DNA of 64,000 bases from Pseudoalteromonas phenolica (GTDB lineage: Bacteria; Pseudomonadota; Gammaproteobacteria; Enterobacterales; Alteromonadaceae), in NCBI RefSeq assembly GCF_001444405.1, contig NZ_CP013187.1:1364001-1428000 (forward strand), read 5' to 3'. Positions 43,236-51,027 of the stretch are shown here, in pieces. Numbering within the stretch: position 1 is the stretch's first letter; each line of letters starts with the position of its first letter. Both the position numbers and the translations under genes were made by a program. The notes under the pieces were generated by a model. That model did no database searches and was not told the DNA's origin. It saw nothing but the letters and a program-made list of their open reading frames with translations.

Positions 43236-43619
43236 TTAAAACTTAAATGCGCTATTCAGTTTTTCTTCAATAACATTGAAACGGGTTTCGGCAACAGAGT
43301 ACCAAAATTGCTTGTCACCTTTGTATAACAATAATGTTGACTGTCTAGGTGCTCTAAATTTCTTAACCCATTGCTTATCATTGTCATAATCAACTACTAG
43401 AACATGAAACTTCTTTTCTGGATTTTGCTCATGGTACTGTTGGAAAAGTTTTTGCTGCTTCTTACAAGTCGGACACCAAGGGGCATAAACATCAATCATA
43501 ATGACTGCCCCTTTATTCTGTAGTTCAGCAAATAATGTTTCATTAAAAGGTTGTTTTTCAAATGCTGAGGCAGAAAACGCCATGAATAAACTTATGATGC
43601 TGGTAATAACGTACTTCAT
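43236..43619 (-). CDS. periplasmic thioredoxin-like protein, partner of CcdA
   Basis: The 127-residue protein has a signal peptide (MKYVITSIISLFMAFSASA) and a thioredoxin fold with active site APWCPTC (Cys49/Cys52). The loop that normally holds a cis-proline reads APRQSTLLLYKG: Ser94 stands where Pro is usual (I-P-T in thioredoxin). It lies 2 bp upstream of the CcdA-like gene in one operon, so it should take electrons from that transporter and reduce periplasmic substrates. Loss of the cis-Pro often changes metal or substrate binding in this fold. Confidence 0.87.
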   Translation of the reverse strand: MKYVITSIISLFMAFSASAFEKQPFNETLFAELQNKGAVIMIDVYAPWCPTCKKQQKLFQQYHEQNPEKKFHVLVVDYDNDKQWVKKFRAPRQSTLLLYKGDKQFWYSVAETRFNVIEEKLNSAFKF

Positions 43620-43763
43620 TTTACTCTCTCTAAAAGACTGATTGATTGCTCTAGTAGAGAGAGGAAAGTGATTTTTTATTTCAAAAAAATATAAAAAAAT
43701 TTCTCATCTATGATTTGGTTATAAAATTGAGTTGCTATTTGGTGTTATTCAAATTCAAAGGAG

Positions 43764-44597
43764 CTATCGTGAAAGTTCAGAAATATCTTCAATTAAATCA
43801 TCAATTTCAGACAATAGATGCTGCTTTTGATTGTCAGTTAAACTGAGATAAATACCATATAAAAAATCATGGTAACTTTGACGATTTTGTTCGTTTAACT
43901 TGTTTAGCTCGTCGCTACGAAATGATTCAGGGTTTAGTAACAGCGATTTAAGTTTGTCTTTATCTTTACTCTCAGAAACAATATTTAATAACACTGTTTT
44001 GAGAGAGGCTTGATAACTTGCTCGATAATCTGACCAAAGATCTGATGTTGGCGATTGAGCAAGGTACAGTGATTTGACCATTTTATTCTGTGACGAAGTG
44101 ATATAGCCTAACCAATTTTCTAGTGAATTCTCCGTGCGAGTAAACCAACGTTTTTGGCGTTTTTCATCACTGAGTTTTGCACGCTTCTCTTGTTTTTCTT
44201 TTTCTTGCTCTGCCAGTTCTTCGAACAGATTATTTACTTGTTTTTCAGTTAAGCTGGGCGCTAAAGCGACTAGGTCGGGTACAATCTCTGCACGTACAGA
44301 ATGCCAATGCGCAACGGCTTTATCGTTATGGTAGGCAATACGCGCTGGGGTGATGTTTCCTTGTTCTATGTCTTCTCTGATTTGTTTTAAATGGGCGATA
44401 TAAGCAGGCAATTCGTTGCTTTTATGCCAATCAAGCCAAGTTTTTAGGTGCTCATCAAGTAGGTCTTCTTGGGCATCGTTTAATGACACATAATCGTCAA
44501 CATACCAATAAGCTAACCAGTCCGCATTCTTATAAGCAAACTTAGTCGAGCAGCCTGTTAACAGTATGAATAATAAGAGTAAGTAATGCTTTTTCAT
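43764..44597 (-). CDS. DUF6279-type lipoprotein
   Basis: The 277-residue product has a lipoprotein signal ending ILLTGC (Cys16). The mature protein is almost entirely helical and charged, with the start STKFAYKNADWLAYWYVDDY and LLDEHLKTWLDWHKSNELP, the pattern of the DUF6279 lipoproteins found in Alteromonadales and vibrios. Function is unknown. The stop of the CcdA/thioredoxin operon lies on the same strand further down; the gap of 144 bp suggests separate transcription. The S41 peptidase gene lies 56 bp upstream on the same strand. Confidence 0.75.
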   Translation of the reverse strand: MKKHYLLLLFILLTGCSTKFAYKNADWLAYWYVDDYVSLNDAQEDLLDEHLKTWLDWHKSNELPAYIAHLKQIREDIEQGNITPARIAYHNDKAVAHWHSVRAEIVPDLVALAPSLTEKQVNNLFEELAEQEKEKQEKRAKLSDEKRQKRWFTRTENSLENWLGYITSSQNKMVKSLYLAQSPTSDLWSDYRASYQASLKTVLLNIVSESKDKDKLKSLLLNPESFRSDELNKLNEQNRQSYHDFLYGIYLSLTDNQKQHLLSEIDDLIEDISELSR

Positions 44598-44653
44598 AAG
44601 TTTTCCTTTCTGAGCTTACGTAACTTTACGGTGTTAATTCTGTTTTAGATTAA

Positions 44654-45661
44654 TTAAAGCTGTCGTTGCTTCTTTTCTAACTTGGATAACTCAATATTGA
44701 TTTCATCAGTTAAAAATCTATTTTTTGTTCTAGATTTAATGTCTAGCAATGCTTTTTTATAGGCAATATCTAAGGCGTTGTCTGCGACTGTGTTTATATC
44801 AGGTTGAACGCCCACACCTTCCCAGTTTTTTTGTGTGATAGGGTTAATTGCCATTGAAGTCGGAACGGCTACTCGATGAGATGCACCTACTTCGAACCAT
44901 TGCCAAGGGTTTGCACTGCCTTTGGTTTTTTCTCCGATTAAGGTTGCGCGTTTTAAGTGTTTAAAGTTGTAAGCGAATTCTTCTGCGGCAGAAAATGTCT
45001 TTTTACTGGTTAGAATATAAACGGGAACGTCTTGTTTAAAAATGGTAGGCACTTTATCAAACGTCCAAAACTCAACTTTTGAGTCAGAGGGTCGTGAATA
45101 AAAGGTATTTAAATGCACTTTTCCTTCCAGAAAATAACTACTGATTAACTGCACCATTTCTGCGCTACCTCCACCATTATTTCTTAAATCTATGATGATG
45201 GCTTGGCTATCAGATAACAGCTGCATAACCGCAGTGACTCGTTCTCGTGATTTATCATTGACGGAGTCGAATCCCCAAAAATTAATATAGCCAACACCGC
45301 CTGTTAAGTTTTCAACAGAGTTAAAGCCAGAGTTGCTCCTTGATAAGCGGCTAAACCAGCTTTCTTTAGCAGGTTGTTTGCTCGTTTGGTCAGGCTTTTC
45401 TTGAAAAGAAAAATGCGCATCATGCTTCTCTAATGTTTTTGTTATTAGGGAAATAAATTTTTCGTCTGAAAGAGGCGAATACACCTCAGGGGAAAGCTTG
45501 GATAAGCTGTTGTTGATACACACTACCTTACTAACATCAACATAGTTTTTTGCTATTCGTTCTTTTAGTTCAACGATAAGTGCGGCTCTGTCTATATCGA
45601 TATTGCTGGCTTTTGCCGACAAACTCATAAGCAAAAGCGTTATTGTTAAGAAGCTCTTCAT
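44654..45661 (-). CDS. S41 family peptidase, secreted
   Basis: The 335-residue protein has a signal peptide (1-19), a helical N-terminal part (about 20-110) and an S41 core: GGVGYINFWGFDS, AIIIDLRNNGGGSAEM, then KKTFSAAEEFAYNF with nucleophile Ser224 and LIGEKTKGSANP. The core corresponds to the tail-specific protease/IRBP fold, but there is no PDZ domain, so it is the short form. It should cleave peptides or protein tails in the periplasm. It is followed after 56 bp by the DUF6279-type lipoprotein gene on the same strand, a possible two-gene unit. Confidence 0.85.
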   Translation of the reverse strand: MKSFLTITLLLMSLSAKASNIDIDRAALIVELKERIAKNYVDVSKVVCINNSLSKLSPEVYSPLSDEKFISLITKTLEKHDAHFSFQEKPDQTSKQPAKESWFSRLSRSNSGFNSVENLTGGVGYINFWGFDSVNDKSRERVTAVMQLLSDSQAIIIDLRNNGGGSAEMVQLISSYFLEGKVHLNTFYSRPSDSKVEFWTFDKVPTIFKQDVPVYILTSKKTFSAAEEFAYNFKHLKRATLIGEKTKGSANPWQWFEVGASHRVAVPTSMAINPITQKNWEGVGVQPDINTVADNALDIAYKKALLDIKSRTKNRFLTDEINIELSKLEKKQRQL

Positions 45662-45804
45662 TCTAAATCCTTTTTACTATTTCGTATTCAGACTTTGAGC
45701 TAGCTTATTTGTTCATTTTTTTGCTTAAAAGTTGATAAAGTTCAACAAACGCGTGGCTAGATTGGTTATAATGCCGCCAGTTCTTAAGGTTTTATTTTCG
45801 CAAT

Positions 45805-46215
45805 ATGGCAATTTCTTCTAAACGTGGACATGGGCGTTTTTCTACAACGCTTTTAGAAAATAATATAATCAGTGCAAAGCTTTGTGGTAGCTTCAACGAA
45901 AGAGGTTGCTTTAATTATACCGAATCGGTAAGAAACATCGTTAAAATATTGAATGGTGAGCCGTTTGCTATGTTAATTGATGACTTAGAGCTCGAGGGAG
46001 GTACGCCTGAAGCATATGACACTTTGCAAACCTACAATGTTTGGCTCAATACTCAGCCGATTATTGCTAAAGCATTTATCGTCAATGACAGAATGACGAA
46101 ACACATCATATTACAGCGCTCTCCAGCTTTACTTGAGCAAAATATTGCTTTTTTCGATACCCATGATAAAGCACAAGCTTGGCTATCACAGCAGTTATTA
46201 CAGAAGTGTGGGTAG
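45805..46215 (+). CDS. conserved small cytoplasmic protein, possibly STAS/SpoIIAA-like
   Basis: The 136-residue protein has no signal or membrane segment. Its alternating pattern (NIISAKLCGSFNERGCFNYTE, EPFAMLIDDLELEGGTPEAY, AKAFIVNDRMTKHIIL, FFDTHDKAQAWLSQQL) resembles SpoIIAA/STAS-like domains, with beta strand - helix repeats and the final D-x-x-x-A-x-x-W-L motif. Such domains act as binding or anti-anti-sigma modules. This is a fold-level guess. It is convergent, with 5 bp between stops, to a small PH-like protein. Confidence 0.6.
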   Translation: MAISSKRGHGRFSTTLLENNIISAKLCGSFNERGCFNYTESVRNIVKILNGEPFAMLIDDLELEGGTPEAYDTLQTYNVWLNTQPIIAKAFIVNDRMTKHIILQRSPALLEQNIAFFDTHDKAQAWLSQQLLQKCG

Positions 46216-46220
46216 AAGCA

Positions 46221-46523
46221 TTAATTAAGCAGATTGTTTATCGCAATTACCCAACTCTCTTGTTCCGCCAAAACAAATTCATACTGTTTACCCGTGTTTA
46301 AAGTGACCCTCATCGCTTGCTCTGAAATCGGCATAAATCCCGCGCCTTTGGCTAAACACAGCTCTACTTGACTTACTTCAGATAAAGCAATCTTTAAAAC
46401 CCCTAAAGATAAAGATTTGCTTGCAGGTTTAAAGCTTAAACCTTGCTCATTTAAAGACAGTTGCCCGTCAGAACGCATCGCACCGATTTGAATAGTTGCA
46501 TGGCTTGTAAGGGGAGCAGTCAT
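46221..46523 (-). CDS. small beta-rich protein, possibly PH/GRAM-like
   Basis: The 100-residue protein lacks a signal peptide. It reads as a run of beta strands ending in one helix (QLSLNEQGLSFKPASK, IALSEVSQVELCLAK, MRVTLNTGKQYEFVLAEQES, WVIAINNLL), the layout of bacterial PH- or GRAM-like domains. No family assignment is certain. It is transcribed toward the 45805 gene and its promoter lies in the repeat-rich region 46524-46941. Confidence 0.6.
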   Translation of the reverse strand: MTAPLTSHATIQIGAMRSDGQLSLNEQGLSFKPASKSLSLGVLKIALSEVSQVELCLAKGAGFMPISEQAMRVTLNTGKQYEFVLAEQESWVIAINNLLN

Positions 46524-46602
46524 CTTATTCCTTTTCTGAAAATCATTTTAAAAATTTAGTAATTAGCTTAGCTGATCGTTTGAATACAAACCAGAGACAA
46601 TA

Positions 46603-46646
46603 ATACCAACGATTGAGATAGAGTATTGAATTAATCGTATTGGTAT
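46603..46646. repeat. 44-bp inverted repeat with ATACCAA ends
   Basis: ATACCAACGATT (46603-46614) and AATCGTATTGGTAT (46633-46646) pair with a small bulge around an 18-nt loop. The ends share ATACCAA with the larger element that begins 32 bp further on. Non-coding. Confidence 0.6.
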
Positions 46647-46677
46647 AGAGCAGCTAGTTCAATATATGAATTACTTA

Positions 46678-46782
46678 ATACCAATCCTCAATAATACTTA
46701 ATCATTTTGAGGGACTAAAACTGACGCTATCGACAAGTTTTCATTGCTTCAAAATAGATCACTTAATTAAGAGGACTGGTAT
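46678..46782. repeat. 105-bp palindromic intergenic repeat
   Basis: The ends ATACCAATCCTC (46678-46689) and GAGGACTGGTAT (46771-46782) are inverted repeats with one mismatch. Inside, AAAACT-GACGCTATCGACA-AGTTTT forms a further stem, and TTTTGA / TCAAAA pairs between them. The right end, CTTAATTAAGAGGACTGGTA and the next 7 bases (46762-46788), recurs at 51925-51951 with one mismatch. The element has no coding capacity and resembles MITE-like or palindromic dispersed repeats. Confidence 0.7.
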
Positions 46783-46892
46783 AAAAAGTGAAAGCAGGTT
46801 TCTGCATTTGGTGAAAATACTGTGATGCACAGAAAGATATGATTTTTGGTTTACTAGTTGATAGAGAATTGAGAACGACTATTTTTAGGCAC

Positions 46893-46921
46893 AAAAAAAG
46901 CAGACTATGTCTGCTTTTTTT
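46893..46921 (-). terminator. terminator of the cold-shock gene
   Basis: AAAAAAAGCAGAC-TAT-GTCTGCTTTTTTT is symmetrical, with a 5-bp GC-containing stem extended by seven A-T pairs. It lies 21 bp beyond the csp stop and can act on either strand. Confidence 0.9.
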
Positions 46922-46941
46922 CAGAGTATTTTAATTAAAAA

Positions 46942-47148
46942 TTAAAGTACTACGATGTTCTCAGCTTGAGGACCTTTTTGACCTTGAGTTACAGTGAACT
47001 CAACTTTTTGGCCTTCAACTAGAGTTTTGAAACCGTCGCCAGAAATTGCACTAAAGTGTGCAAATACGTCTGCGCCAGACTCTTGAGCGATGAAACCAAA
47101 ACCTTTAGATTCGTTGAACCACTTAACTGTACCAGTTACTTTAGACAT
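46942..47148 (-). CDS. cold-shock protein of the CspA family
   Basis: The 68-residue protein is a single cold-shock domain: MSKVTGTVKWFNESKGFGFI contains RNP1 (KGFGFI) and DVFAHFSAI is RNP2. It binds single-stranded RNA and DNA, melts RNA structures and prevents premature termination. The start is taken at ATG 47148, eight bases after AGGA; the upstream ATG at 47154 lies too close to that site. The leader up to about 47300 is long and has a stable GCC-TTCG-GGC hairpin (47179-47188), as expected for cold-shock genes that are controlled through their 5' UTR. It is divergent from the FAN1-exonuclease gene. Confidence 0.93.
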   Translation of the reverse strand: MSKVTGTVKWFNESKGFGFIAQESGADVFAHFSAISGDGFKTLVEGQKVEFTVTQGQKGPQAENIVVL

Positions 47149-47315
47149 AATCATATCCTAAAAAATATATTGTAAAAATGTGCCCGAAGGCGGTATTGCT
47201 TGGAAAATAAAACTTGAACTTAAAGCTTCAGGACGAGTATTACGAGTAGTACAACGAAATGTAGATTTTAAATTTAGACTTTCTTTCTAGCTGATGCGCA
47301 CTTTATAGGCAATGA

Positions 47316-49583
47316 TTGAGTAAGTCCAGTTATTTCTTAAAAATTTTTCTTGAGTGGATGGTAACTAGACAGCAACTGGACAGCTCAGAGTATCTGAAAT
47401 ATGATAACTGTATTGATATACAGTTGTTGTTTGTTATGAAAGCCCTACCTGAAAAGTATTACTTGTCACATTTCAATGAATTAATGAATTTCTTGCGCTC
47501 GACAAGTATGCATCTATTCACTGATAAACAACGGCAGCAATTAGAAAAATTGTCTGTATTAAATGAGTCGGCGCTGTGTTTGTTACTGCGTATCGTAAAT
47601 AGAAAAAGTGAGTTTGTTTTTAAAGAGCACTTAAACTACGACGAAATAACAGATGTTGAGCGGGCTCTCAATGAGCTACTTGATGCTGAGCTAGTTAAGT
47701 TTGCAACTCATAAACCACCTCATGAGTTAATAAAGGAGCTGAAAAAACAAGATCTTCAGCAAGTATGTATTAATTCAAACCTAGAGAACACGCCGGTTAA
47801 ATCAGCCAAAAAGCAAGCTTGGGTAGAGGCACTTCTACAGCAAGCACAAAGTATTCATGTACAGCAGTGCTCGGTGTTTAATCGTTATGTGTATTCTGAT
47901 TTTAAGCCTATTTTTGAGCTCTGCTTGTTCATTTATTTTGGCAAATTGGGTGGCACGCTTTCGCAGTTTTCCATGCGCGATCTGGGTGTTTTAAATGTTC
48001 ATGAGAAAACGAATACACAAATAAACGCCCATTTTGACGAGCAAGAAGAAGCACAAACCGCTTTTTATTTCTCTAAATTACTACAGTCTTTAAAAACATT
48101 GAGTGATGATGAAAAACTGACATTGGCACACACCCTTGCAAGTTCTGATTTTCTCCAACCAACAGGTTTCCAAGCCGAATCTAAATACAACACACTGACT
48201 TATAAACTCGCCGTGTTTTGTCTGCCTGAGCATTCACAGCTTGCTACACAATTAATGACGCTTAGCGGTCATGTCAGTGCACAAGAAAAGTTAGTGAGAA
48301 CTTTATATGCTCAGGGGGATATAGAGGCTTGCAAGCAAAAACTTGACGATATTATTGAACACTCAGCAGACGAAGGCTTATTAATCTTCGCCGAAGATTT
48401 CTCAAGAAGAAAGTTTGGTGCTGAGCGCACTTCAATTTTAACAAATATGCTCAGAAGTGCAGGGGAGGCTATCCCATTAGATGAAGCATTTGTTGGCTCG
48501 CCAGAGCAGGGGCTGATAGATAACTATGCTCGCCAAGGGATCACCGCGATTCATTGCGAGAATGCGATTTGGCGTGCACTATTTTGTTTAACATTTTGGC
48601 CCGAACTTTATGAACACGAACTCAGTGGATTAGGTAATGAATTTTCTCGATTACCTAAACCAATCAAAGAAAATATTTTTTACGACATATTTGAAGCAAA
48701 TATTGAAAAACGTTTATCTAGTTTTTCGAGTAGTCAAGACTTATGCACTTGGTTGCTAAAACAAACCACAGCCCATTACGGCAAGCCCAACGGTTTTATT
48801 GCTTGGTACGAGAGCTTGTTTGATGAGCTCTCACTATTAGTAAAGTATGCGTCCATTGATGCGCTTTGTGCGCACCTTCGAGCCATGGCAAAAAATTACA
48901 AAGGTCTAAAAGATGGCTATCCAGATCTTATTTGTGTTAAAGGCGCCGACCTGTTTTGTGTCGAAGTAAAAGCACCGGGTGACAGTTTAAGACGCAATCA
49001 ACTGGTGACCATGAACCAGTTATTAAAAGCAGGCTTTGATGTCTCGATTAAAAAAATCGAATGGCAAATTGATCCCGCCCAGCCTTATGTGATCATCGAC
49101 GTAGAAACCACTGGGGGTAAAAAAGAATATGAACGAATTACCGAAGTGGCGATGGTTAAAGTCATTGGTGAAGAGATTGTTGAGCATTGGAGTTCATTAG
49201 TTAATCCGAACAAACACATACCAAAATACATTACCGAATTAACAGGCATTGATAATCAAATGGTTCGCGATGCGCCTGAGTTTGTTGATATTGCCGAACA
49301 TATAGCATCATTTACAAAGGGCTGTATTTTTGTTGCTCATAACGTGAATTTTGATATGGGGTTTATTCGCGCTGAGTTTGCACGCTGTGGCATGTATTAT
49401 AAACGGGCTAAGTTATGTACCGTGTCACTCGGCCGCAAGTTTATTCCGGGGCATAAATCATATTCTTTGGGCAATATATGCAGAGATTTAGGTATTAGCC
49501 TTGTCGGGCATCACCGCGCATTAAATGATGCGATGGCGACCGCTGAGTTGTTCATTAAGATTAATAAATCTCGTATAACTTAG
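47316..49583 (+). CDS. FAN1-type VRR-NUC nuclease fused to a DnaQ-like 3'-5' exonuclease
   Basis: The 755-residue protein has an N-terminal helical part like that of bacterial FAN1 (about 45-130: EKYYLSHFNELMNFL, LLLRIVNRKSEF, LNYDEITDVERAL), a TPR-like helical middle (about 165-480) and a VRR-NUC domain (about 485-583). The VRR-NUC core has GYPDLICVKG (Asp537), FCVEVKAPGDSL (Glu550, Lys552) and Gln562. A DEDDh exonuclease domain follows (about 590-750): IIDVETTG (Asp595, Glu597), AHNVNFDMGF (Asp680) and HHRALNDAM (His733, Asp738). FAN1 cuts 5' flaps and unhooks DNA interstrand cross-links; the exonuclease could trim products. The start is TTG with AGG six bases upstream; ATG 47358 is the alternative. 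Confidence 0.85.
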   Translation: MSKSSYFLKIFLEWMVTRQQLDSSEYLKYDNCIDIQLLFVMKALPEKYYLSHFNELMNFLRSTSMHLFTDKQRQQLEKLSVLNESALCLLLRIVNRKSEFVFKEHLNYDEITDVERALNELLDAELVKFATHKPPHELIKELKKQDLQQVCINSNLENTPVKSAKKQAWVEALLQQAQSIHVQQCSVFNRYVYSDFKPIFELCLFIYFGKLGGTLSQFSMRDLGVLNVHEKTNTQINAHFDEQEEAQTAFYFSKLLQSLKTLSDDEKLTLAHTLASSDFLQPTGFQAESKYNTLTYKLAVFCLPEHSQLATQLMTLSGHVSAQEKLVRTLYAQGDIEACKQKLDDIIEHSADEGLLIFAEDFSRRKFGAERTSILTNMLRSAGEAIPLDEAFVGSPEQGLIDNYARQGITAIHCENAIWRALFCLTFWPELYEHELSGLGNEFSRLPKPIKENIFYDIFEANIEKRLSSFSSSQDLCTWLLKQTTAHYGKPNGFIAWYESLFDELSLLVKYASIDALCAHLRAMAKNYKGLKDGYPDLICVKGADLFCVEVKAPGDSLRRNQLVTMNQLLKAGFDVSIKKIEWQIDPAQPYVIIDVETTGGKKEYERITEVAMVKVIGEEIVEHWSSLVNPNKHIPKYITELTGIDNQMVRDAPEFVDIAEHIASFTKGCIFVAHNVNFDMGFIRAEFARCGMYYKRAKLCTVSLGRKFIPGHKSYSLGNICRDLGISLVGHHRALNDAMATAELFIKINKSRIT

Positions 49584-49622
49584 CGACTTTTAATGTATCG
49601 AGTACATTTGCATTTTAAGTAT

Positions 49623-49650
49623 CAGCTAGATGCCAAGTCTCATCTAGCTG
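49623..49650. terminator. bidirectional hairpin between convergent genes
   Basis: CAGCTAGATG and CATCTAGCTG form a perfect 10-bp stem with an 8-nt loop between the FAN1-exonuclease gene and the SnoaL-like gene. No long T run follows. Confidence 0.6.
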
Positions 49651-49665
49651 AGCATGTTATTAGAC

Positions 49666-50040
49666 TTAACGTTCACCCTGAACTTCGAATTCATCTTCAA
49701 TAAGACGCGCTTTGCCATCTGCTTCAATACGCCATAGTTCACGATGCACAACACCAAATGCTTTATTCATGGTCCATTTTGAAGTCAAAATGAAGCTCGT
49801 ATCATCAAATTTGCGCCACTCTACATTAGTATATTCAACATCTCGGAAGCCTTGATCAATAATGCCTTGCCAGAATGACTCTATCATTTGCCTGCCTTCA
49901 AAGGTGCCAAATGGTCGCGCTTGCATAACAGCATTATCATTATATTGCTCAGCACAGCCTTTAGCGTCTTGGTTGTTGAAGGCTTTTTGCCATGTTGCGA
50001 TCCCTTCTTTGCATGCCTCTAGTACTTGTTGCTCGGTCAC
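49666..50040 (-). CDS. SnoaL-like/NTF2-fold protein
   Basis: The 124-residue protein has the cone-like NTF2/SnoaL plan: a helix (ACKEGIATWQKAFNNQDAKGC), YNDNAVMQARPFGTFEGRQMI and then strands with VEYTNVEWRKFDDTSFILTS. The pattern fits small hydrolase/isomerase-like proteins of the DUF4440/SnoaL group, whose substrates vary. It starts with GTG after AGAGAGA. It is divergent from the LysR gene at 50149 with 108 bp between, so that regulator probably controls it. Confidence 0.8.
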   Translation of the reverse strand: MTEQQVLEACKEGIATWQKAFNNQDAKGCAEQYNDNAVMQARPFGTFEGRQMIESFWQGIIDQGFRDVEYTNVEWRKFDDTSFILTSKWTMNKAFGVVHRELWRIEADGKARLIEDEFEVQGER

Positions 50041-50094
50041 TTCTAGTCTCTCTTTTACATCAATATTTGTGAGGCTAGATTAACGAACTGAAAA

Positions 50095-50134
50095 GTTTTT
50101 AAAAACAGATATAATAGAAAAAACTGTTTTTCTA
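50095..50134. promoter_or_regulatory. palindromes and -10 box between the SnoaL-like and lysR genes
   Basis: GTTTTTAAAAAC (50095-50106) is a perfect palindrome. It is followed by TATAAT (50110-50115), a perfect -10 box for the lysR gene, and then AGAAAAA-ACTG-TTTTTCT (50116-50133). The dyads flank the likely promoter, as expected for a LysR autoregulatory operator. No good -35 hexamer is seen. Confidence 0.5.
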
Positions 50135-50148
50135 TACAGAACAATAAA

Positions 50149-51027
50149 ATGAAACGTTTAAAACAAATGATGATTTTTGCCGCGATAGTTGAAGCTGGAT
50201 CTATCTCCGCAGCAGGAGAGCAACTATCACTCTCAAAGTCAGTGATCAGCCAAAACTTAAAAGACCTTGAGCATGCGCTTGGGGTTATTTTGTTAAAACG
50301 TACAACGCGAAAGTTGTCTCTCACAGATGCGGGAAATCGGTTTTATTTGCAATGCAAAGAAATCAATCTGATTGCCAGTAATGCATGGGAACAGGCTCAA
50401 ACTTTTCTAAATGAACCTAAAGGGCGAGTAAGGATCACAGCGCCAAATGCTTTGATGGAAACTTTAGTGACACCAGTGATTGCTGAGCTGATAAAGCGCT
50501 ACCCAGACCTGAAACCTGAATTGATAAACGCCGATGAGCAGTTAGACTTTATGGAGCATGATATTGACTTGGCAATTAGAGTTGGCCGGTCTTCTGACAG
50601 CAGTCTAACGCAAAAGCGCATTGGCTCATTCAAAGATGTACTTTGTGGTATGCCAGAGTTTGCTGGTCAGCAATTAGGCTCGATACCCTATATTGCCAAT
50701 GTGTGGCAAGGTAAAAAGGTTTCGCACACCTTTGTGAAAGAGAATAAAGAAGTGCAGCAATTCTCTACAGAGGCACAATGTATAACGAACTCGTTTTACT
50801 CATGTATATCATTGCTTAAAGCGGGTGCGGGCATTGGAGTTGTGCCTGATTTTTATTTGTCTAAATTTGCCGATGAGCTGGTGGCTGTAAATTCTGAATT
50901 AATCCTGCCTAGTAACCCTGTTTTCGCAATGCATCCTTATGGCAAAAATCAACCATTGAATGTCAGAGTGTGTACTGAAGCGATAACAGAGCAACTAACA
51001 AAATTAGTTGCTCAAAGTAACAATTAA
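50149..51027 (+). CDS. LysR family transcriptional regulator
   Basis: The 292-residue protein starts MKRLKQMMIFAAIVEAGSIS, the CrgA/AaeR-type winged helix-turn-helix, with LSLSKSVISQNLKDLEHALG as recognition helix. A substrate-binding domain follows (about 90-290: GRVRITAPNALMETLVTPVI, EHDIDLAIRVGRSSDSSL, LKAGAGIGVVPDFYLS). It is divergent from the SnoaL-like gene and likely controls it. Its stop overlaps the stop of the phosphatase gene on the other strand by 4 bp. The effector is unknown. Confidence 0.87.
   Translation: MKRLKQMMIFAAIVEAGSISAAGEQLSLSKSVISQNLKDLEHALGVILLKRTTRKLSLTDAGNRFYLQCKEINLIASNAWEQAQTFLNEPKGRVRITAPNALMETLVTPVIAELIKRYPDLKPELINADEQLDFMEHDIDLAIRVGRSSDSSLTQKRIGSFKDVLCGMPEFAGQQLGSIPYIANVWQGKKVSHTFVKENKEVQQFSTEAQCITNSFYSCISLLKAGAGIGVVPDFYLSKFADELVAVNSELILPSNPVFAMHPYGKNQPLNVRVCTEAITEQLTKLVAQSNN

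Noticed and set aside
46678..46782. Insertion sequence
   Set aside because: Too short and without a transposase frame; kept only as a palindromic repeat.
47149..47154. Upstream ATG for the cold-shock protein
   Set aside because: The AGGA site is too close to it; spacing suits ATG 47148, and the family begins MSKVTG or similar.
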